Assembly (NCBI GenBank): GCA_031292355.1
Contig: JARLHI010000080.1
Location: 62,001 to 126,000, forward strand
Reading direction: 5' to 3'
DNA from: Candidatus Obscuribacterales bacterium
GTDB taxonomy: Bacteria > Cyanobacteriota > Vampirovibrionia > Obscuribacterales > Obscuribacteraceae
DNA length: 64,000 nt
Position 1 is the stretch's first letter. The number at the start of each line of letters is the position of its first letter. Below, piece by piece: positions 46,058 through 54,800 of this stretch. The position numbers and the translations under genes were made by a program. The notes beneath the pieces are model-generated. The model was not told the DNA's origin and did not search any database. It saw only the letters and a list, made by a program, of their open reading frames with translations.

Positions 46058-46444
46058 TTAGTCTTTTTGAGTCAACTGTTTACCCGTCGCCGCATTAACA
46101 ATGAGCAAGACAAGACCACCGAAAATGGCTGGCATCCAGCCATCTACTGTCAAATTAGAAGGCATGAAATCAGCGGTGACTTTCAATGCCACAGCAGGCA
46201 GTATCCAAAAACCGATCGCCCACAATGGAATCAAAACCAGCAACGCCAAACCCAAAGTGGAAATGGTGAGCATCGTTGAAATTGCCATAGTTATCAGGTC
46301 AACAAGAAAAGAAGCGATACCGAAAGCAATCGACATGAGAAGAGCCGTCGAGAAGTGACCATGAAAGTGAATGCCGGGAATTTGCGGAAGCACGAACATG
46401 AAGATTGCTGCTGTCAGACAAATCCGAACGATAAATTTGATCAT
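46058..46444 (-). CDS. Phage holin-like (YvlD family) membrane protein
   Basis: This 128-residue protein has four hydrophobic helices. It resembles the small polytopic membrane family known as phage holin family 4 or YvlD, with the phrase GIHFHGHFSTALLMSIAFG. These proteins affect envelope stress or permeability in Bacillus; no phage genes are nearby. It lies eight bases from the GerMN lipoprotein gene and 18 bases from the DUF2993 gene, so the three probably form one operon. Confidence 0.78.
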   Translation of the reverse strand: MIKFIVRICLTAAIFMFVLPQIPGIHFHGHFSTALLMSIAFGIASFLVDLITMAISTMLTISTLGLALLVLIPLWAIGFWILPAVALKVTADFMPSNLTVDGWMPAIFGGLVLLIVNAATGKQLTQKD

Positions 46445-46462
46445 GAAATAAAAGCCTCCAGG

Positions 46463-47575
46463 CTACTTAACGGATTTGGACGCGTTTGCGGTTTTAGTTG
46501 TTGCTTTGGGAACCAGAAGAAGACAACCATCACCGATGATTTTATCGTGCGCCAGTTCAAATGATGTCAAACGAAAGGCAAAATTGGAGCGGTCGAATCG
46601 TCCGAAATCGACTACAGGATTGAACAGATCCTCGGCAAACTTGGAAAACGTTTGTGGATCTTCAATGTCAGGGCACGTCACATGCATGTTTTCTAACATA
46701 ATTTTGGAGCCAACTAATTTAGGAGTCGCTGAAATTTCCAGATCAATTCCCGTATCGGCACTTGCCCCCTCAGTTACAAGCAAGGCGTGAATGTTAATTA
46801 GACCTTGGGACATTGTCACCTTTGGATTGAGCACTTGAAGCTGAGTCTCTCCCAAACCTGGCAAGTCTAGTTTCAAGCCGCGCATCGACTTAATCACGGC
46901 TTCAGCAGCCAGAGCGCGACAGACATGTTTTTGATTGAGTTCGGCTTTCACCGCAAGCGTCACTGGATTATTCAATCCATAAGCATGCGCGCCACCCTTA
47001 CGATAGTCAAACCAAATTGGGTCGTTTGAATGAGCAGAAAAATCTCCCAGAGGCACGCCATGCAAATGACAGCCATGCGACTGAATGGAAACTGACTTCA
47101 CTTTACCGGCAATCAAATCAGTCAGGCTATATGTCTTTACGGAAACTTTGATTTTTCCACCGAGCTTATGATGCAAAACTGATTGAGCTATGACACCGGC
47201 CATGATACCGGTAATAAAATTCACCCCAGTTACTTTTTGAATGTTTCGACTGAAAGAACTTCCAAGTGCAAATGGAACTGGCTTGTTTTTGTTCTGTAAC
47301 AACAACACCCCAGTCGCAGTCGCGGCGCCCGGGGCAGGCTTTACTTGAATGACTTGTATTGAGCTTTCTGGAGATTGAGAGGCTTTAACTATTCCCTCTA
47401 AAGCCGATGATGAGTTAGCCGTCGCAGCAGGAGCGCCAGGCGTAGAAACCTGCTCGTCAGAACACAAGGCTGGTTGCACAAATAGCATCGCCAGAAGAAC
47501 TAGCCACAGAATATGTCTTCTTGCCTGGTCAGGAGGCATTTGCAGGGAATGAAATAGCTTGCACACAGTCGTCAT
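46463..47575 (-). CDS. Exported DUF2993 (LmeA-like) lipid-binding-type protein
   Basis: A hydrophobic signal segment (LVLLAMLFVQPALCS) is followed by about 80 linker residues and the DUF2993 domain (about 110-365). DUF2993 proteins (LmeA in mycobacteria) are periplasmic and bind phospholipids. Typical phrases are VKSVSIQSHGCHLHGVPLG and MLENMHVTCPDIEDP. The start is uncertain: ATG 47575 or ATG 47539 are plausible, while the longer TTG start at 47629 is less so. It precedes the holin-like gene. Confidence 0.82.
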   Translation of the reverse strand: MTTVCKLFHSLQMPPDQARRHILWLVLLAMLFVQPALCSDEQVSTPGAPAATANSSSALEGIVKASQSPESSIQVIQVKPAPGAATATGVLLLQNKNKPVPFALGSSFSRNIQKVTGVNFITGIMAGVIAQSVLHHKLGGKIKVSVKTYSLTDLIAGKVKSVSIQSHGCHLHGVPLGDFSAHSNDPIWFDYRKGGAHAYGLNNPVTLAVKAELNQKHVCRALAAEAVIKSMRGLKLDLPGLGETQLQVLNPKVTMSQGLINIHALLVTEGASADTGIDLEISATPKLVGSKIMLENMHVTCPDIEDPQTFSKFAEDLFNPVVDFGRFDRSNFAFRLTSFELAHDKIIGDGCLLLVPKATTKTANASKSVK

Positions 47576-47646
47576 CTCGAAACTCAGACTAATTGAGCAT
47601 ACCAAAGCCAGGCCTTTGACAAGTCCCAATGAGAATTCTTTTCAAT

Positions 47647-47925
47647 CTAACGCCCCGACGGCATATTCAAGCGTTCGTCACCGATTGGAGAGCTAAGCAC
47701 ATGATCATGAGAAACGTTGTAACTGCTGCATATCCACAAGGCCGCAACGAGGGCGGCAACACCTAACAAAAATCCGACCCTTAGTAGACCTTTTCCTCGT
47801 AACGATGAGTTTTTGAGACGATCACTTTTTGTGGCAGATAGTATTTGTCTGTTTAAACGCTGCCTTTCTTGCAGGGTGCCACCAAAATCAACTACGCCGT
47901 TTGCATTTTTCTGCGTTGTACTCAT
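47647..47925 (-). CDS. Small single-helix membrane protein
   Basis: This 92-residue protein starts at ATG with a strong AAGGAGG five bases upstream. A polar basic N-terminal half is followed by one membrane helix (VGFLLGVAALVAALWICS, about 50-67) and a short outer tail. The strong ribosome site suggests it is well translated. No family was recognised. Confidence 0.7.
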   Translation of the reverse strand: MSTTQKNANGVVDFGGTLQERQRLNRQILSATKSDRLKNSSLRGKGLLRVGFLLGVAALVAALWICSSYNVSHDHVLSSPIGDERLNMPSGR

Positions 47926-48019
47926 AACGCCTCCTTGCTTTCCTGCGTCTCAAACGAGATAGTCGGGCAGAACTGACGCTGGCAAAAGCGGCGTTGTTCC
48001 AAAAAATTTGCGAAGAATT

Positions 48020-48277
48020 CTACCAGAACCAGCGTTGCTGGGCATCAGCAGCAGACTGGCTGTGAACAGCATCTCGATCAAACAGTTTTCCGCCAGCTGA
48101 TACTGGTACTCCCTGTCCGACAAAGTTTTTGCAGTGATCGATACACACATTCTGCTCGATTGAAAAAATGGTGTATCCCATGAACGCCAACAGCACTAGC
48201 GACCAGACGAGAACAGCTCGGGTCGAAGGAGGGTTATAGAGAACCTTGCGGCTTGACGGTCTGTAAGTACTGTTCAC
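48020..48277 (-). CDS. Small membrane protein with Cys pair (85 aa)
   Basis: The start is GTG 48277 with GAGAGGGT five bases upstream. One membrane helix (VLVWSLVLLAFMGYTIFSI) is followed by a short extracytoplasmic part with two cysteines (NVCIDHC, near residues 45-49), which could form a disulphide or bind a ligand. The C-terminus is rich in Gln, Ala and Trp. Function unknown. Confidence 0.6.
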   Translation of the reverse strand: MNSTYRPSSRKVLYNPPSTRAVLVWSLVLLAFMGYTIFSIEQNVCIDHCKNFVGQGVPVSAGGKLFDRDAVHSQSAADAQQRWFW

Positions 48278-48478
48278 GGCACCCTCTCAATTTAGACTTA
48301 GCGGGTTTCCGGTCTCGGCTTTTGCGAATTGACCATTCAGCAAAATAAGCAGACTATTTCATATTAGATCAAGATGCCTAATAGGATGTAGACCGATCGA
48401 TTTTTGTTGCTGCAAAACGAGCCATTAAGCCCTGTTCGCTCGTTGGTCAAAGTGTTAGAGAAGCCCGTGCTTAAAGGC

Positions 48479-49354
48479 TTAAGTACTCTGCTGCGGTGGG
48501 TGCTGACCGCGCATGCGCTCATTGAGGGCTTCTTTGAGCAATTCATTCTGCTTTAAGAGCGCTTTCAAATGTTCGTTGGCGATAGCAAGCTCGGCGTGCA
48601 GTTCGGCGACAGTCTGCTCATGGGTGACGCCCGTGACAGGGTCTCTACCAGGCATCTTAGGCAAAAGCACGTAACCCAACTGAACGGCTTTCAGTGCTGC
48701 TGCCGTACGCGTTGGCACTTTCAATTTGGCAAGAATGCACTCGATGTGTTTTTCAACGGTGCGCAATTTCATATCCAGTTCTTCGGAAATTTCTTTATTG
48801 CGAAGGTCTAAACGAATCAATACTTCAATTTCGCGATCGGTCAAATTTGAATTCGGAGCAGAACTGACGGCACTTTGCTTAACTAGTTGAGTAATTTTTG
48901 GATCGCAATATGGCAGCGATCGAGTCACTTGCTCAATTGCCTCGAACAAAGTGCGTGGTCCAGAACTCTTCAAACAAAAACCACGAGCGCCTGCCCGCAT
49001 CAACTGATTGTGATATTTGGTGGCATGGTAAGAATCTGTCAAAATGAGGACGTTGGAATTAGGCAGTTCTGCGCTAATACGCCTGCAAACTTCAACGCCG
49101 TTTAAAACATCGAGATCAACATCGAGAATGACGAAATCTGGCTTCAAGCGCCGAATCATCTCGGTCGCGGACATTCCGTCCGAGGCTTCGCCCACAATCT
49201 CTACCACTTCCGACACAACACGCTTCAATCCGAATCGGATCAACTCATGTCTTTCGCAAAGTACTGTTCGAGGTCTAAACACTGAATGCCGAACGACGGG
49301 GGATAATGGTGCTGCGTCCAAGAGAACTCCGGTTCCTAGTAGTTGGTGCTCCAC
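48479..49354 (-). CDS. NarL/LuxR-type response regulator with coiled-coil tail
   Basis: The receiver domain (about 28-150) has the phosphoacceptor D78 in FVILDVDLD and a Lys in FCLKSSGP. A LuxR-type helix-turn-helix follows (about 168-232): LTDREIEVLIRLDLRNKEIS and a recognition helix in LRTVEKHIECILAKLKV. The last 60 residues form a Leu/Glu-rich coiled coil (LHAELAIANEHLKALLKQNE), longer than usual for this family. No histidine kinase is near. The reading starts at GTG. It is divergent from the TPR-rpoB-like block, 295 bases between the starts. Confidence 0.88.
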   Translation of the reverse strand: MEHQLLGTGVLLDAAPLSPVVRHSVFRPRTVLCERHELIRFGLKRVVSEVVEIVGEASDGMSATEMIRRLKPDFVILDVDLDVLNGVEVCRRISAELPNSNVLILTDSYHATKYHNQLMRAGARGFCLKSSGPRTLFEAIEQVTRSLPYCDPKITQLVKQSAVSSAPNSNLTDREIEVLIRLDLRNKEISEELDMKLRTVEKHIECILAKLKVPTRTAAALKAVQLGYVLLPKMPGRDPVTGVTHEQTVAELHAELAIANEHLKALLKQNELLKEALNERMRGQHPPQQST

Positions 49355-49649
49355 TGCATAGTGTCACACGATTTAATTGTAACAACGGAACGAATAGCTG
49401 ACATCTCGATTATTAAATTCAACTATTAAACGCTAAGGTACGGTATGCGTTTGGCTTCGTCAAGTATTTGCAAGCTGGCGCCTGTTTCCAATACGCCTTG
49501 CCAAGCCCTTTTGTAAGAAATTGTGGGAATAATACGAAGTTAGGGGGATAAACCCCAATAGACTTGAGCTACGCTACATAGTTAAACTGTACTCACATTA
49601 CAAGAGGCGCCAGATCGAGCCCCGCAGAGAAATACTGAAAGAAAAAAGC

Positions 49650-51833
49650 ATGATCAGTCGTTCAACAATTTCATATTACAACCATTCTGGCAGGCATTTC
49701 TCCGGTCTGGGCTTTGCTCTGATGGCTTTAAGCCTGACTTTTGCAAGCATGTCGATCACTACACCGAATGCATATGCCACCAAATTAAATGCCACTCCGT
49801 TACCAAGCAAAAAAGACCTGCAAGACCCTGAAGACGGTCAAAAAGTCGACATTCCGCTGAGCGGAACACGCTGGAAACGCAAAGCTGATTATCGCGAAGA
49901 AGATAAAGCGAAAGAAGCCAAGAAGGCTGAAGACGCAAAGAAAGCCGAGCTAGAGCAAAAGCAAGCTGGGCTTGATGCCTTAAAAGCAAGGGAAAATCAA
50001 GGTACGGCCATCCTCAAACAAAAGGCTGCGGCAATTGAGGAAAACAACAAAGGGGTTACTTTTGGTCAACAAGGACATTGGCTAGAAGCCATACAGGCTC
50101 ACGAAAAAGCCATGCAAATGGACCCGACCAACAAAGATTTTCGAGTCAATTTATCAGCAGCTCGCACCACATATGGTCAGCAGCTCATGGCACAAAATAA
50201 TCTCACTTCGGCTTTGAGTCTTTTTCGTAAGGCTTTGATTGCTGCGCCTGACAATGGGCTCGCAGGAAAGAGTCTTGTTAACGCTTTGAAAAAAGCTGGG
50301 TTTAATCCAAGTGATCCAAATACTCGAATCAAACTTGGTGATCAACTGGTCGAGGCAAATGATCTCGAAGGCGCTTATATCGAATACAACGCCGCTTTAC
50401 AGCTTGAACCCTCGGCAAAATCGTATGTAAAAATGGGCGATATTTCGTTGCGCTATGGCTCGGCACAAGGTGCCTACAGTTATTATCGGCAGGCCATTTC
50501 AAAAGATCCTGATTCAGGCGATGCTCACCGGCAATTAGGCTTATTGCAGATGGCGACCCGGGATAACACAGGAGCTGCTGCTTCGCTACGCAAAGCAATC
50601 ATCCTCAACGCGAATGACACAAACGCTGGCGCAGCCCTCGTTGAGCTCTGGCGCAAACAGGTTGCAACCGCACCAAACGTTGCCGAAAATCACATTGGTC
50701 TGGCTGGCGCTTTGCAGCTTACAAATGATTTTGTGGGCGCAGAAAGTGAATATCGCAGAGTTCAATCTATCGATCCGCAAAATTCAGCTTTCGAAATGGG
50801 CATGAACAGCCTCCATCGGGCCATGAATCATCAAGTCTCGGACAAGCACAAAGCAGCAGCGGAAACCCTAGCCGGACAGGGATTGGGTCCCGAAGCCCTC
50901 TCCGAAATCAATCAGGCCGTGTTAGCCGAGCCGAAAAATGCATCGTATCAATTTCTGTACGGTCGAATTTTGGAAATGAACCACGACTTGGAAGGTGCGC
51001 GCAAGGCTTACCTGACAACCGTTTTGCTCGACCCACACAATGCCGAAGCTGCTGCCCGCCTTAAGCAACTAGAAAGCGGCGGTGGCCTGATCGGTGGCAA
51101 TGACAACGGCGCGCAGCAGCAACAACTACAGCAGCAAAGACAATTGCAGCAGCAGCAGCAACAGATGCAGCAAGCGCAATTGCAGCAGCAACAGGCGCAG
51201 CAAATGCAGCAACAACAGTCCCAACAGCAGCAGCAACCGCCTGTCAACCAACCTCAACTGCCCCAGGGAATGCCCCCGGGTTATGGTCAACCAACTGGGA
51301 ATAACGATGTAGGAACAGGCAGTAACAAAAACGTATTTGAGGGCGGAGCTGGCGCTCCAACATTGCCCAATAATCAACTGGCCTTTAGAACCCACGACGA
51401 ATCACCTGAAGCCGTGCAAGCTGCTCAATCACGCATTCCAATTTCCGCTAACAACCCCTTTGCAGCAGGCAATCGCCCTCCTCAAAATGCGGCACCAGCC
51501 ACTCCGAATCCCACTGGCAATGAGATCTTAGCCAAGGTAGCCCAAGCCGAAGCAAGTGGCGATTATGCAACTGCAATTGGTATCATTCAACAGATATTGC
51601 CGGCAAATATGCAAAATCCTCAAATTCATTGGCGCCTAGCTAGAGACTTTATTTCAGCCAACAAACTGGAAGAAGCAATCCCTGAATTTCGCCTGGCGAG
51701 TGCCCTTGCCCCTAAGAACCAGGACTACAGCAATGATTTGAATCACGCACTAACATTGCGCAAGCAGCAAATGCATGCTTCCGGTGGGACAATTGAAACA
51801 ACTCCACCTAACGACACGGGAGTCGCTAACTAA
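49650..51833 (+). CDS. Exported TPR-repeat protein with glutamine-rich tract
   Basis: This 727-residue protein has an N-terminal signal peptide (FALMALSLTFASMSI, cleavage near NAYA). A Lys/Glu/Ala-rich coiled coil (about 60-125) precedes several TPR units between about 130 and 460, with repeats such as WLEAIQAHEKAMQMDP and LTSALSLFRKALIAAPD. A glutamine-rich tract lies at 51112-51240, then a Pro/Asn/Gly-rich region, and a final TPR pair (LEEAIPEFRLASALAPK). TPR proteins act as assembly scaffolds; here the location should be outside the cytoplasm. Its stop codon is immediately followed by the ATG of the RpoB-like gene. Confidence 0.88.
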   Translation: MISRSTISYYNHSGRHFSGLGFALMALSLTFASMSITTPNAYATKLNATPLPSKKDLQDPEDGQKVDIPLSGTRWKRKADYREEDKAKEAKKAEDAKKAELEQKQAGLDALKARENQGTAILKQKAAAIEENNKGVTFGQQGHWLEAIQAHEKAMQMDPTNKDFRVNLSAARTTYGQQLMAQNNLTSALSLFRKALIAAPDNGLAGKSLVNALKKAGFNPSDPNTRIKLGDQLVEANDLEGAYIEYNAALQLEPSAKSYVKMGDISLRYGSAQGAYSYYRQAISKDPDSGDAHRQLGLLQMATRDNTGAAASLRKAIILNANDTNAGAALVELWRKQVATAPNVAENHIGLAGALQLTNDFVGAESEYRRVQSIDPQNSAFEMGMNSLHRAMNHQVSDKHKAAAETLAGQGLGPEALSEINQAVLAEPKNASYQFLYGRILEMNHDLEGARKAYLTTVLLDPHNAEAAARLKQLESGGGLIGGNDNGAQQQQLQQQRQLQQQQQQMQQAQLQQQQAQQMQQQQSQQQQQPPVNQPQLPQGMPPGYGQPTGNNDVGTGSNKNVFEGGAGAPTLPNNQLAFRTHDESPEAVQAAQSRIPISANNPFAAGNRPPQNAAPATPNPTGNEILAKVAQAEASGDYATAIGIIQQILPANMQNPQIHWRLARDFISANKLEEAIPEFRLASALAPKNQDYSNDLNHALTLRKQQMHASGGTIETTPPNDTGVAN

Positions 51834-54800
51834 ATGAGTTTCTACTTTCAGGCACCCGATTTAGCCGAGTTTCCGAGGCGGTCTTATCGACGCTTCATGG
51901 AAGAAACTCTGGGTAATCTGTTCGCTGAAATTTCTCCCATTGCTTCTGACTTTAGTCCTCGTTTTGAAATTTCCTTTCTTGGTGCCGACGGCAAAGCGCA
52001 CTGGCGGTTTGAAGATTACGCGCCTGACTCTGGTTACCCAACATCACCTGAGCAAGCTCGAAAAACCAATATGACGCATGCAAGACGCATGCTCATGGAA
52101 ATTTGGTTACGCGATACTCAATCGGGCGAAATGCGCAAATCAACAGCATATATGGCAGATGTGCCCGTCATTACCGACAGAGGCACATTCGTCATCAATG
52201 GCTCCGAACGCGTTGTGCTGGGACAACTGGTGCGCGCACCAGGTATATATTTCACCAATCCAGGTCCTAGCACATACAAAGCATTGATGCTCGCCGAGCA
52301 AGGTGCACCAGTAAGTTTCGAGTTAGAAATTGACGGTAGCAATTCAAAAACAAGTCGTTCAAAATGCCGTATCAAGCTGCCCAAACGTAGCTGGGTTCCA
52401 GCAACCACAGTGCTTATAGCAATGGGAGTTGATGCTGCGACCATTGAAAAGAAAATTGGTTCGCTTTTACAGCGCAGCCGAGTTGATTGGAAACCATTGA
52501 CACAACAAGAGGCCCTTGGAATTGTCGGCCGTGGTTGGAAGCCAGATGGATCTGGTGGTACCAGCGGTGGTATCACAGCCATTAAGGAACTGACAGACAA
52601 AAAGCGCTATTCGATGGGCAGCCTAGGTCGCAGGCGCATCAATAGCAAATTGAGAATTGACGGACAATCCCAGCAGCTCTCTGGCGATGACATGCTTGCA
52701 GCCGTTGAGTACTTATTGTCGCTGCCACACGATATGGGCACGACAGACATGATCGACAGCTTGGAAAACCGACATCTTCGTGGCGTTGGCGAAGTGCTGA
52801 CACGAGGAGTTAGACCAGCTCTTGGTCAAATTATCCGCTCAATTAAAACTCGATTGGAATTAAATGAAGACGAAGAAATTGGCAGCCCCAACGATCTCGT
52901 TGATTGTCGCCCCTTTGCCAATGCCTTGAACAAATTCTTTTCGGGCAATCCACTCGTTCAATATCTCGACCAACAAAATCCGCTCTCCGAGCTTTCACAT
53001 CGAAGACGCATTACATCATTTGGACCCGGTGGTATCGATCCAGCTGCTGCGCCGACTGAAATGCGCGATGTTCATCCCAGCCAAATTGGACGCGTCTGCC
53101 TGGTTGAGTCGCCAGAAGGTAAAAACTGCGGCATGGTTTCTTATATGGCATCCTATTGCCGCATCGATGATGACGGCTTTATGACTGTGCCTTACAGAAG
53201 AGTGCAGGCTGGCAAAGTTACTGATGAAGTAGTCTTTCTCACTCCTTCTGATGATAAAAAATATACGCTGGCACCTCCTGATACCCAGGTAAACGCCGAC
53301 GGCACCATCCGCGGACCACTGGTTTCTGCCAGACGCGGTGAATCTTTTTTCCAGGTCGACCCACTCGATGTAGATATGATCGGGATTGCTCCGCAAGGGT
53401 TTCTCTCGGTTGGATCGGGCTTGATTCCCTTCCTTGAACATGATGACGCCAACCGCGCTTTGATGGGCGGGGGCATGATGCGTCAAACTCTGCCTTTGAT
53501 TAAGCCCGAGCGTCCACGCGTTGGCACCGGCATGGAAAAAATCGTCGCACGCTCATCCGGACATAGCATCGTTGCCCGCCGTGCTGGCACAGTCACCCGC
53601 GTCACCGGTCAGGAAATAGTCATTACCCAATCAGGTGGAGAAACGCGCAATTACCCGTTGATTCGCTTCGACCGCACTAACCAGAACACAATTCTCGACC
53701 AGCGCCCCACAGTTAAAGAAGGACAAAAAATCGACGCCGGGCAGATTATTGCCGACGGTCCAGCAATTGATAATGGAGAATTAGCCCTGGGTCGTAATCT
53801 CCTCATTGCGTTCGTGCCCTGGAGGGGTCAGAATTTCGAAGACGCGATTGTCATTCGGGAAGGCGTAGTGAAAGATCACCGGCTGAGCCACATAGAAATT
53901 GAGAAGCACTCCTGTGGAGTGCATCAAACTTTGCGTGGTCCAGAAATTCTCACACCCGAATTACCCAACGTTGCGCTCAAAGATTTAGAACACTTAGACG
54001 ATCGCGGCATCGCCAAAATCGGCAGCTACGTTCATCCAGGCGACATTCTCGTGGCCAAGCTTTCGCCCAAAGAAGCACGTGCCATGAGCGCGGAAGAAGA
54101 ATTGCTGCAAGCAGTCTTTGGTAAAGTGGCAGAAGAAATGGGCGACACCAGTTTGCGCGTGCCGCATGGATCTGGCGGTCGAGTAATCGACATTCGCATC
54201 TTCACTCCAGAAACCACGCCTGAGTTAAAAGCAGGCATCATCTGCGAAATCGAAGTTTTAGTGGCGAGATTGTGTCCACTGGAAGTGGGCGATAAATTAG
54301 CTGGACGCCACGGCAATAAAGGTATCGTTTCAATTGTCGTACCCGACCAGGATATGCCCTATCTTCCCGACGGTACGCCTGTCGATGTGGTTTTGAATCC
54401 GCTCGGTGTGCCCAGCCGTATGAATGTAGGACAGGTTTTCGATACTCAGCTTGGACTGTATTCAAGCATTCTCAATCGCTACTATCGCATTCACCAGTTT
54501 GACGAATCTATTTCGGAAGACGCATCTTATAGATTGGTTTCTGAAGCGCTCAAAGAAGTACGCAAGACACCAGGTTACGAATGGATGGGCGAAGACGGCA
54601 AAGTCAAATTGTATGACGGCAAAACTGGCGAAGCCTTCGATCGACCGGTCTTAATCGGACGTCAGTACATGCTGAAGTTGAATCAGCTGGTATTGCACAA
54701 AATCAACGCTCGCTCTGGTCTTGGTGGTCCATATGCAGCCGTCACCCAGCAGCCTGTGGGTGGTAAAGCCAATCATGGCGGTCAACGCATGGGCGAAATG

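Noticed and set aside
46058..46444. Idea that the holin-like gene marks a prophage
   Set aside because: No phage structural, lysis or integration genes are near; this family is also chromosomal in many bacteria and fits the envelope cluster.
49355..49649. Promoter search upstream of the TPR-RpoB-like unit
   Set aside because: TTGAGC near 49564 and A/T-rich stretches such as TTAAACT were considered, but no pair has acceptable spacing, so no promoter is claimed. A small GGGG-ATAA-ACCCC hairpin lies near 49545.
51008..51247. Cysteine-rich open frame on the minus strand
   Set aside because: It is the complement of the glutamine-rich CAG/CAA tract of the TPR gene; antisense CAG reads as CTG and in other frames as TGC, which makes an artificial Cys run.
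52118..52600. Long minus-strand frames inside the RpoB-like gene
   Set aside because: They are shadows of a highly conserved coding sequence on the plus strand.
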